Assembly: GCA_905178155.1 (NCBI GenBank) | Contig: CAJINV010000003.1 | Location: forward strand, 191,575 to 236,653 | Direction of reading: 5' to 3' | Origin: Amoebophrya sp. A120 | Taxonomy: Eukaryota > Sar > Dinophyceae > Syndiniales > Amoebophryaceae | Length of the DNA: 45,079 nt | Shown: positions 32,571 to 42,119 of the stretch, one piece after another | Numbering within the stretch: position 1 is the stretch's first letter | How the letters are laid out: every line of letters starts with the position of its first letter | Made by a program: the position numbers and the translations under genes | Notes under the pieces: model-generated | Database searches by the model: none | What the model was told of the DNA's origin: nothing | What the model saw: the letters and a program-made list of their open reading frames with translations, nothing else

Positions 32571-35078
32571 ATGTTATGGGGGAGCAGACGTCCACTTCCA
32601 ATCGTGCGTTGCGATGGTGGCGACGGCGAGCAAGACCATCAGGCGACCCGGAGCATTAGCAAGGCGTCTGCCGTCTCGGATTTGGAACCCGAGGGTTCTC
32701 CGAGTACCGCACGAAGCACAGGGACGAGCGCGGCGTTCCGTTCGCTTCCCAACACTCCCACAGTTGGGGAAGAGCGCCCCGAGTTCCGTTCTTTTCGCAG
32801 CCAGCGAGATGAAATACACGAATATGGTGCCACGACTCCATTTTCCACTCGCGACGCCAACAATTTTTATCACCGCGAGCCGGCCGGCCAGCGTCTTGTC
32901 CCGAGTTGGGTCGAGTCGCGGAAAACTGGGGAACACCAGGCGAAGTCTTTTCTGCACAGCGAGTTTGTACGGAAGCGCTCCCTGGCGCGCTTCGCGTCCG
33001 CGAGTGAGGAAGCGGAGGTCGAGACACAAACTCTGACGGAGGCCCTGTCACGAGCGCCCAGCTTGGTAATGTTTGAATCTTCAAGTAGATGGACAAGTAC
33101 TTACTATAATGTGCCAGGCTTCGTTGTCACAGGACCGGCGCTTATACAAATAGGAAGAATCTTTCATCACTCATCTTCGAATTACAGGTTCTGGAGCCCA
33201 GTTTCGAGAGCAGTTGGCGCACCGAAGTGATGGCCGGAATCTGCTCTGGCGTGGTGCAAGTGGTGCTTTTCAACCCCTATGACCGTGTATCAAATGCAAA
33301 AGTGTCTGGGCCTGGAAGGATGCGAACTTGTGATGCGTGTTGCGGATCATACAAAAATCTGTGTTGCATGACTTGCAAAAGGTCCCCATTTCTAGCCACG
33401 CCGAGGGGGCATTTCTCATGCAGAATAGGCATCACCAAGTCCAAGACCAAGGGGCTGCCGCTGCAGAACCTGTGATGCTAGGCCCTGCATTCGAGACTCG
33501 GCGGAGCTTGAAAAACTGCATGACAAATCTCAGAATCTTCCAGACCCAGACATTTTTGCATTTGATACCGTGCCCTGTATTTGAGTGTGATTCACCAGAG
33601 AAAGTTTCTGCACCGCGAGAACTGGGGCCGCAGCTTCTCGGATTTGAACAAGGGTCTGCTGCCGAACTTGCTGCAGCGCGTCATCAGCTACGGCATGTAT
33701 TTTCCGCTCGAACAAATGTGGACCCGGGTACTGCTGAACTGCTTTCGCAGCAGGACAACTACTGGCGGCGCTTTTGTTAATGTCGGTGAAGATCCGGCTG
33801 CCAGTTCTTCCTCCTCGTCCGCTGGAAGTAGCCGTATGAGTACTGATGGCGGTGCATCTACTTGTTCTACTGCAGATAATCGTGATGTGGGTAGTTTTTT
33901 CCCGGGTAAGCAGGAGATCCTGTACGTGGCTCCGCTCGCGGGGCAGCTCACTGGCGCCAGTAGCGGGCTGGCGACAAACTACCTGAGCTTGGTGAAATAC
34001 CGCCAGTACCAGCGGGACACACACAAGCCGCTCATCCACGATGTGCGCAAAATCTTCCACAAAGAAGGCCGCCGTAAGCAAAATGTTATTTGTTCACGAC
34101 TATGCTTTTGTCGTGAATGATGTTCTCGTGAAAGTGTAACTAGTGAATTTTGGTTTTGTTGCTATCAAACATAGAAAAAATCGAAATGCGAGAAGATCAT
34201 TAGAGGTACGTGCATGCAAAAGAAAGAAAAATTAAACAATAAAAACCGAAACAGTAACGCGCGGTCTGGGAGCTACGATCTGCCGGGATTCCGTGTTTGG
34301 GAGTGTTTTCACCTCCCTGCGAGTGTTGCTCCAGGACGAGGAACGTCAGTACCTTGTGAACTTTTTCGCCGCGTCTCTGGCAACGGTGCTGTCCGGTCCC
34401 CTGAACTACGCCCGCAACCTGCAGTACGCCTATCGTAGCGGGTGGAGTAGCTCGGAGACGGAACGGCCGATGCGATCCGAATCATCCACTAGTAGTCAAA
34501 GCAGGCCCGCCTCCGCGACGAACGAAAACAGCACGAAATTTCAGCGCGGACGGGTGCTGGAGGACTATCCGACGGTGCGGCGCGTCTTGCGAGAGCTCCA
34601 CCGCGATCTGGTGTACGGGGGTCTGGCCGGGTATGGGAGTGTCAGGATTGAAAACGACAATGTTGAAATAACTTGTAATGCATAAAATCGATACCAGTTG
34701 TGTTGGAAGCCCAATTGCCGAGCGGCGCATATCAAATTTCGGCACCGTCTAAATCCTGTTTGTCATGCTGCTTAGGGACAGAAGGCGTCCTTTGTCATGC
34801 TACTTTAGTAGCTGCATTGCAGACCCCAAACAGGCTGACAGTCGGCGCCATTTGCCATCCCTGCAAGAGAGGCATTTCATGCCTTGCAATCTATGCATGA
34901 GAAATTATTTCAACTCTGACGATTTCAATCCTGACGCTTCCATACCGGGTGGCGAAACGTGGGAATGAAGTTGCGAATCGGATGGGGCACCCTGCGCGTC
35001 GGAGTTGGCATGGCCACCGGGAATTTCTTTTACCGCTACTTCGAAAACCTCCTGAACACCACCACGCTGTCCTTTTGA
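32571..35078 (+). CDS. Mitochondrial carrier family (SLC25-like) protein, 5 exons, 533 aa
   Basis: Exons: 32571-33065, 33188-33287, 33573-34073, 34255-34631, 34950-35078. Introns 1 and 3 are GT-AG; introns 2 and 4 are introners. The first 165 residues are a polar extension with no domain, possibly a targeting region. Repeat 1 has FNPYDRALYLSV, the carrier signature PxDxxxxxS, which forms only when introner D is removed at its duplication, then LPNLLQRVISYGMYFPLE. Repeat 2 has GASSGLATNYLSL, HDVRKIFHKEG and LTRGLGATICRDSVFGSVF. Repeat 3 has SGPLNYARNLQYAY and, after introner E, GLAGWRNVGMKLRIGW...FYRYFENL. A Ser/Gly insertion (about 255-295) lies between repeats 1 and 2. Carriers move metabolites across the inner mitochondrial membrane. 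The signature is degenerate in repeats 2 and 3, so the substrate cannot be named. The start codon is uncertain. Confidence 0.82.
33288..33567 (-). mobile_element. Introner D (TIR family 1, inverted), intron 2 of the carrier gene
   Basis: A 280-bp element between CCGTG copies at 33283-33287 and 33568-33572. The ends are TATCAAATGC...GTGTCTGGGCCTGG and CCAGACCCAGACA...GCATTTGATA. Its 3' interior (GCATGACAAATCTCAGAATC) is the exact reverse complement of the 5' interior of introner C, so it is inserted in the opposite orientation. Excision with one CCGTG gives GAC CGT G|CC CTG, making the carrier motif YDRALYLS. Confidence 0.88.
34632..34944. mobile_element. Introner E (TIR family 2), intron 4 of the carrier gene
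   Basis: A 313-bp element between CCGGG copies at 34627-34631 and 34945-34949. The left end is TATGGGAGTGTCAGGATTG, followed by a GTTGAAATAA block; the right end, read inward, is TATGGAAGCGTCAGGATTG with the same block. TTTGTCATGC occurs inside, as in family 1. Excision with one CCGGG gives GCC GGG|TGG CGA (GLAGWRNVGMK). The GT at GTATGG has no in-frame AG acceptor close by. Confidence 0.86.
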
Positions 35079-35751
35079 AATTTTTGATATGATTTTTTAC
35101 TAGCATAAATATGTAGATCATGAATCTGTAGTAATATCCTTTGCGCAGGAGTTACGAGCAGTCGTGCTGCAAGATAAACGCGTTCAGTTGTGTGAAGAAA
35201 TTCATCTGCAAAAATTCTGACTCGATGCACGAGCTCAGGCTCTTGCATCTGCAACGAACTGCCACGAGTAGCTGGAAAACAACATCAACAGGATCGCTTA
35301 CACGACCCATGATCGACAGGGGGCGCGGGCGCCCAGCAATCGATTCGTGCTGAACACTGTCACTGCCTCAAGGTCCGATCAAACTACAAGGCAACCGTGA
35401 ACCAAAATTGTACGTTTTCACTCCAGATGAGTCATTTTTTTCCTGATCAAAGCAATCCGATGGATTGCAAACCTCCCTAGGAACTTTTGCCGACACCCCG
35501 ATCTCTGACTGAGCCTAGCATAGTGTAACTTTTATGATTTTTGTTTATGTTTTCCAACACATGATCGGCTTTCCTTTTCGAAACAGTCTACCGAGAGAAG
35601 ACATCGTACTAAAAATTTGAGTGGACTATTGAATGCGCACAACCATGTACAAGTACAACTCTGAGTGTCGAAAGTTCTGTTCACGACCTTATGAATGAGA
35701 TAACCTCTCGCCTGCTCCCAACTTTGTTCACTGTTGGACCACCTCCCCTAG
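35079..35751. other. Intergenic, no supported gene
   Basis: Nothing recognisable on either strand. Confidence 0.5.
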
Positions 35752-38700
35752 ATGAAGACCCTGTTTCTCAAATTACATTTTTTGCAACAATGTTGCCTTA
35801 TAGCTTTGCGGTCCAGCGCATTTATTTTTGGTGACCGACCACTATGTCGCGCTCGCGCAACAGTTCTTTTCGCAGAGGCGAGGACCACCGGAACCACGCA
35901 ATTCCCCGGCGATGATGACCTCCAAACAGCGCAGCCGCAGGCCCCCGACCCCGGCACAACGACGTCCGATCATCTTGCCACGTACCTCGATCAGTTTGGG
36001 CCCCCGGACGGCATGCTCGAAAAGTATTTTGAGAACGTGAGACTACGAAGTTCCGTGCCATGGGAGAACACGCTGAACCGGTGGCCGTTGCACGTGGCAG
36101 ATCTTTCGTGGGAAGACGGACAAGGTGTCTGGGCCAAATTCGTCGAGCGTGTGGGAAGCCATTTCCTGTCGCCACGTCGATCGGCAGCCGAGCGGCTGCA
36201 AGAGATCGATTCATGGTTTATCGAGGAAGACCGTTCTTTCGTGGCCGGTGCCGCAGATGGGTCGCCGGAAAATGTGGGGGCAAGGACCGCTAATATGGTC
36301 GATGCTGCTGGTGACGAAGACTCATCTGAAGCAGAGCCCTCGCTGTGGCACTTCCTGCCAGCGAACTTTTTCGCGGACGGAAAAGATGAGAACGGCCTGC
36401 CACTCCGAGCGGTCCTTCGAGACGCTTTGGGACCTCTTTTGGACGACCACGAAGAAGAACCCACCCTGGAGGACTTCAAGGAAAAGGTACCCAAACGCAT
36501 ACGGTTGCTTCTTCCTTGGGAGGTGCTGGAGCGAATCCTCTTTCTTGGGCGGTTGCGGCGAGTAGCAAATGCAAAATCTTCCTGCGGGTCCATCTTCGCC
36601 CCTGTGTGTTAGTTTACCGGACTTTGGAGCTCACGCGGGCTGCAGTTGTATAGTAAGTATGCATGAGTAGAACGACAATAAACGAATGTACTTATTTTTT
36701 ACAGACGTGGAGACCCAATTGATTTCATTCTGTGGTGCTCCGGCATTGCTTCTGAGTCTACTGGCACTTACACTTAGATCGTCAGGTCTGCTACGTGCTC
36801 GAAGCTTTGCAATACCGCTTTTGTGCGACCTAGCCTTGCAAATAATTCATCGGATACATACAGATTAGTACATGTGAATTACCTAGTCCTAGGGTTGTTG
36901 TCTGGGCTCAGTAAGAAGTTTTTCCTTGGATACAGAGTGTTCCACCGGTATTTGGGGAAGGACGAGGGGTTCCTCCTTAGCTGCCGCGAGTTCTGGCTTC
37001 ACCACGTAAAAACGCTGAAAACGAACACCAGCGTGCACGTTGACGGATTAGCGCAAGGGACGCGGAGTATCGAGCAGTGGATGGATTCGCTGCACGAGGG
37101 TCGGCCACCTCCGGCGACGTCGCAAGGCGACCCTCGTGGCATCCAAAAGCAGCGGTATTTCCTGGCCTTGAACTTAGCGGCTATTGAAGACGAACTCTCA
37201 GCGGCGCGGCTTGCGGAGGAGAATCTCGCACAGGACTGGTTAATGACGGATGATGAAGAAGATTCCTCAGAAGTTTCTCTTTCCGAAGAGGAAGAGGCTA
37301 GTTTTCAGGAGTACGCCAGCACCGTCGATGCACTGGCCACTCGTAGTGAATTTGCAGTGCGCCTCGGTCGCATAGTATCGGCTTCTGAGCAAGTAGTTGC
37401 ACAACCGGCGCAACAAGCAGGAATAAACAATTCTTCCGGAGGACCATCGAGCGGTCCACCCGCCTCGGTCGTACAGCCGCCAACGTTAGAAGAATTTCTC
37501 GACGTTCTGGCCAAACACCCACCGCAATTCCTGCAACCGCCAAAGTGGCAGCGGGCCTTCTGGTTCTTTTTGTTCGGTTTACAGATGCCGGGTGGGCAGC
37601 AACTACTGCCCCCGCAGTTCGCGTTCGGCGACGTTGCTGGGTGGGCGCACCGGCAGCTGAAGAAGCTCGCACCCTGGCTGACCCACAACGTGAAAAAGAA
37701 CTTCAACCAGAGTAGTGCTGCACCATCTTCGGGTACTAGTTCTGGTGCTCCCCCTCCGGCCCCCCCTCCGCCCTTCGGACCTGCGCGGTACATACTGGCG
37801 GTGGTGAAGCTGTTGCACGTTTTCCTGCGGGAGGTAACCGCGGCGCCGCCGCTGCTGGCCTTGCGGCAGCGATTGCGGGACGATCCGGACGTTCCAAAAC
37901 TGCTGAAGTACGTGGGCAAACACCGGGTTTTCCACGATTGCTTCCGGCATTTCCGCTACGCGACGCGCGACGGGATGCTCAGGGCGGGAGGTGGTGTGGC
38001 CACGAAAACGGATTTCCGGTCCTTCTTTCAGAACATTCTCCGTTCCCACTACCTGGACGTGGCGGATTTGCGGCGCAAGCAGCACAAGCGCGACCGCGAC
38101 GCAGAAAACTTCGACACCGCCGCCGCCTTTTGGGGCAACTTGCTGTGGGTCCTGATTTGCGTGACCGCGGTTCTGGCTCTGGGAAACATTGCCGCGGTGG
38201 TCTATCTCCGCTGCTCGTGGGTACGGAAGCGAAAAGAGGCGGCCGCCGCAAAAGCCGCAGACCGGGCCGCCTGGTCGTTGACGCCGCCGCGCCCAGATGT
38301 TGCAGGAGAGTATGGAAAGAGCAGTTATGAGGACGGGAAGAGGAGCGAGCGAAGCAGCTGCGGTTATAGTTCCTCACCTACATTTGCTAGTCATCTGGCA
38401 GATGATAGCATCAAGATCATCCAGGTCGGAAACAACAGGAGCGCGGCCGAGCTAAACCCGGCTGCAGCACCGACCGCCGTCGGTACAGAATTTTGCCCTG
38501 GTGCCGTGGTTGCATCACAAAACCTTCTTCCAGACGATACCGACACGAAAGTTGAGTTTTCGGGCCCGACTGCGGCCACCACGCCCCTGTTAGTATCGGA
38601 AAATAAAGACGAAGACGCGTCACAACTATTGTGCCCGGCGGGTGCAGCAACTCCTAATGCAAATGACGGGATCATGTCTGCGACTGCGTTTGTCTTTGTT

Positions 38701-39540
38701 GATCAGCCTGAAATAAATCCTCCGCTACTAAGCACCACTGCCTCCGATTGTAGCTCGTCTGCTGGACGACAAACGACCCCTTCGCCCTCAGCGTCAGTGC
38801 CCGTCTTGCTAACCTGCACCTCAGCCTCGGGCGTAGTGGCGACCGCCCCGCGGGAAGAAGGCTGGAATTGTGTCTACTCCGACGAGGGAGAAGACCACTG
38901 GCAAGAAAATCATCTGCTTCCGCCGTTGCAGCAAAGCACGATGTTCTCTGCGACGCAAGGAGCTGCACCAAATGTTGAAGCCGTGGACCACGATAATAAG
39001 CACAAGCAGACACAAGAACTTCTTCACAAAAATGCCGCGTCAGGAGCGTCGCAGCATGATTTTTATCCACTCGACATGGGTCCGCCAATCGTGTTAAACG
39101 ACCACCACGCCTTTCTTGGCTACAATAGCAATGCTCCACCGCCGGCCCGGGTCGTGAAGGATGCAGCTGGTGCAGCTCATCAACATCCGCTATTGGACTA
39201 CTGGCACAACGAGTTTTACTTGCAACGAGGAAGGACGAACAGGAGCGAGAGTGATAACAGTAAACCCTCTTGTTCTACTGTCGGACATGTCGTTGGCGCA
39301 CATGATCACGTACTATCGCCGCATCCGCACCTAGTAAATAAAAGCGCGACGAATCATGTCGAAACCGCAGGAACTGGCCAAAATCATGTCTACACAGCAC
39401 CGTCCCAAATAAACAAGGTAGCACCACTGCAGCATCACCATTTCGCCGACCCCGCTATTGGCAGGTTCTGTATGAAAAAGCAGCCCACTCTGGAACAAAT
39501 CCAGGAGGAGCCAACAGACGTGGAGAACGAACAACCGTGA
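35752..39540 (+). CDS. Unrecognised large secretory/membrane protein, about 1192 aa, 3-exon model
   Basis: I do not recognise this protein. Best model: 35752-36607, 36705-36822, 36936-39540 (phases 1 and 2; acceptors TTTTACAG and GATACAG are good, the middle donor GTGCGA is weak). Exon 1 begins MKTLFLKLHFLQQCCLIAL, a signal-peptide-like start, followed by an acidic, Trp-containing region (SWEDGQGVWAKFVERVG). The third exon has acidic and helical stretches, Pro-rich runs (APPPAPPPPFGPA), a domain-like block PKLLKYVGKHRVFHDCF...FRSFFQNILRSHYLDVADL, then one strong membrane segment (LLWVLICVTAVLALGNIAAV, about 38140-38200) followed by RCSWVRKRK. This suggests a type I topology with a cytosolic tail of about 430 residues, low complexity and rich in Ser, Thr, His and Asn. 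The middle exon also has a hydrophobic run (ALLLSLLALTL), so its inclusion changes the predicted topology. An exon 1 end at 36561 (GTAGCA) is an alternative. Confidence 0.6.
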
Positions 39541-39881
39541 AAAATCCAACGCAGCAGCTGGAGCAGGACTAAACCGTGCGCAAAATTACGTTTCTGCACA
39601 GAAGCGGAAATAGCACCAACAACTCGTCGGACGCGCGCAAGAAAAGAACATCGGCAGAGGAGCGACGACCCGCAGTTTACTCTTTAAAAATGATGCTCAA
39701 CATGAAACAGAAACAGAGTCAGAGCGACGTGCTGCTTATGAGACCAAGGCAAAATGAAAATGATGAAGATGTAGATGTTGAAAAAAGAAAACCAAAACAG
39801 TCGAAGCCTGTCGACCTCATCATGTGAACAAGGGAGAAAATAACGAACTACAACCCGTGTATAATGTTACAGAAGAGCCAG
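39541..39881. other. 3' flank of the membrane-protein gene
   Basis: A polar 83-codon frame (39576-39827) starts with GTG and has no domain; I do not call it a gene. Confidence 0.45.
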
Positions 39882-41161
39882 CTTGACGTTTCACTTTCAG
39901 CGACAAAACATCCCTGCAAAAAGAGCTTTTTTGACTAATTCTTGAAGCATTTTTGAAGAAAGCACTTTTTGAAAAACAGAGCAGCTACGCCCACTGTAGA
40001 GGGTGCTCGAGGTGCGCCGGGTGCCGCATTGCAGTCAGAGCTACGACGCTACTCTGCGTGTAGCCTGATGCGGCTGTGTGATGCATCGCGTGCGCAGATT
40101 TGCGCGTCGTCGGCGACAGACCTGCGATGCAAAATTACGCTGCCTCGTTCTGCGCTTGAGCCAGCTTCTGAAAGCAGGCCACTTTGATGGCAGGCGATCC
40201 TGAGCCCCTCGCCAATAGTAGCGAACGTGCAGCGAACACGCCTTCGCGCAATTCGCCAGCCCGTGCAGCCAGTCGGCAGTTTTTGAGCAAGATCGACGGC
40301 TGTTGAAGGCAGCCAGCCACTTTTGAACGCGGTCAAAATACTTTGACGGCAGTCAAGATATTTTGACAGCAATCAAGCAATTTGTGAAGGCAATCAAGCA
40401 ATTTGTGAAGGCAATCAAGCAATTTGTGAAGGCAATCAGGGAATTCTTGAAGAGAGTCAAAAACAAGTCAAGTTTTGCGTCCCCTAATGCTACGGTCAAT
40501 TTTGACTTGCATTTGACTGCTTTTTGACGTTCTTCAAGAATTTCCTGACTTTTTTTTGACCTGTCGGGATCTCGCTTCACGTTTCGGCGTCCTCAAGATT
40601 CACCTGCAGCCAATTGACGCTGCCTCGCTCGTCTCTTTTCGGCTTCTGGCGACCACTTCGCGCAAAGGCTCCGGGGTGCGCGGCCCTTCGGGCCGCCACG
40701 AGTGTTTCTGTAGTTGCATCCACAGGACTGCAAGTCCCTCTCTTTTTGTGGGAAGTGTGGATGAGCTCACTCTTTACCACCGGGGGCCATCGTTTTTGTT
40801 AGCCGGCCGCCCATCCAAGGCTTATGTGCAAGCTACATCCTGCTTGCCGTTGGCAGTGCCGTCTTTGGCGCCTGTCGCGTTTTTGTCGCGTGCCACCACC
40901 CTAACAAAGCGCGACGCGGGAAACGAAGAAATATCTGCACACCGAGAAGCTGCGCGCGCTTTGTGTGCCATCGCGCCCCTGTTTTGGTTGTCGGGAAGCA
41001 TGGGGAAAAAGCTCGGGAGGTTGCTACGTGTAGGCAGCCCATTTTCAAAATGGCTCTTCTTCACAAATTCGTCAAAAATGCTTCACAAATTGAATTACAC
41101 CCCGGCACGGTTGACGTTAACTTGACGTTTCACCTTCAGCGACAAAACATTCCTGCAAAAA
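39882..41161. repeat. Complex repeat region bounded by 41-bp direct repeats
   Basis: Direct repeats at 39882-39922 and 41121-41161 share CTTGACGTTTCAC, TTCAGCGACAAAACAT and CCTGCAAAAA with two mismatches. Just inside lie inverted arms (39937-39960 and about 41068-41091, 21 of 24 matching, core TGAAGCATTTTTGA). Further in, an imperfect inverted pair (GAATTCTTGAAGA near 40441 and TTCTTCAAGAATT near 40530) and many TTTTGAC/GTCAAAA motifs occur. The 189-codon frame at 40556-41125 crosses this region and shows no domain. This looks like a nested or degraded non-autonomous element. Confidence 0.6.
40371..40433. repeat. Three copies of a 21-bp tandem repeat
   Basis: AATCAAGCAATTTGTGAAGG plus C repeats at 40371, 40392 and 40413, with a partial fourth copy (AATCAGG) after it. 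The unit resembles the TTTGTGAAG part of the inverted arms of the surrounding repeat region. Confidence 0.9.
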
Positions 41162-42119
41162 TACCTCCTAAGCAAGAACATGACACTTCACCTGCGTCTT
41201 ATGTTTAAGTAGCTGTAATTTTTATTTTGATGATGTGTGACGCGCAGACGAAAAAAATAAACACAGAAGCAACGTGCTGGCCGCGCCGGCCGCAAAATTT
41301 TCCGCGACTTCGTTTCCTACTTTAACTTTTCGCCCGCCGTTCCTTTCAACTCCAAGAGTGGGCTGTTGAACAGCAACACGTTGTCTTCTTGTAATTATCG
41401 GTCGCCTTGCCCTTGCCACCTGCACCTCCTCGCGGTCACCTGAGCTGCCTCAGTCGGGCCAGGATCAGAGTTTAGTGTGGTAATATCTACATCTAGTACC
41501 GATCACATACATACTTTACTATTTCGACACGTGGTTGTTGTATTTGGTGGTGTCGTGTCAGATCGACATCGGCGTGGATTTGTGAAAACTGGAGAGGATG
41601 ATCAAAGCTTCATGAATGTGTGAAGCAGAGATCTCTCGAAACGTCCAAAAATTCTGTTTGATCTTGATACCGAGCGAAGATCACCAGTAAGAGGTACTAC
41701 AGCAGGTGTCTAGCGCGGCTACGCAAAAAATACGTTCCAAATTCATCTTGATCATCCATCCACGACTGATCAAGTCCTCTGTTGAAGACGATGGATTTTG
41801 GTTCTGAAATGTGTTGTAAGGCTGCACAACAAGAAGAACAACTACCCCAAGCAGTGGTGTCGTGATGCAATTGACACTTATGCTGGTTTGGTTATATTTT
41901 GAGTGTGGTTCATCTGGTTGCACCAAGTAAAGAACACCAGGGCGTGTAGGTTTGAGTTCTGTCCGCCGAACATGATTCTGTGCTTGTTGAGCAGTTCCTT
42001 CCGTTGGTAATAGCTCTGTGTTTTCCTATTTGTGAGTAGTAAGTTGTTTGCACGGGATAATAATAATATTTCAACAGCAGAAGTTTTTCTTTGTGTTTGT
42101 TTTTGCCGAAGAAACGACC
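41162..42119. other. Intergenic, no supported gene
   Basis: Short frames only. It is the presumed upstream region of the methyltransferase gene. Confidence 0.5.

Noticed and set aside
33337-33780. Open frame crossing introner D into the next exon
   Set aside because: It is out of frame with the carrier protein, which is supported by family motifs on both sides of the element.
34632-34977. GT-AG intron GTATGG...GAAG at introner E
   Set aside because: It breaks the reading frame and would delete the conserved GWRNVGMK segment of the carrier.
39576-39827. 83-codon polar frame after the membrane-protein gene
   Set aside because: It starts with GTG, has no domain and lies directly behind a stop codon; it is more likely 3' UTR.
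40556-41125. 189-codon frame on the + strand
   Set aside because: It runs through repeats and a border repeat, has no domain, and shows no splice continuation.
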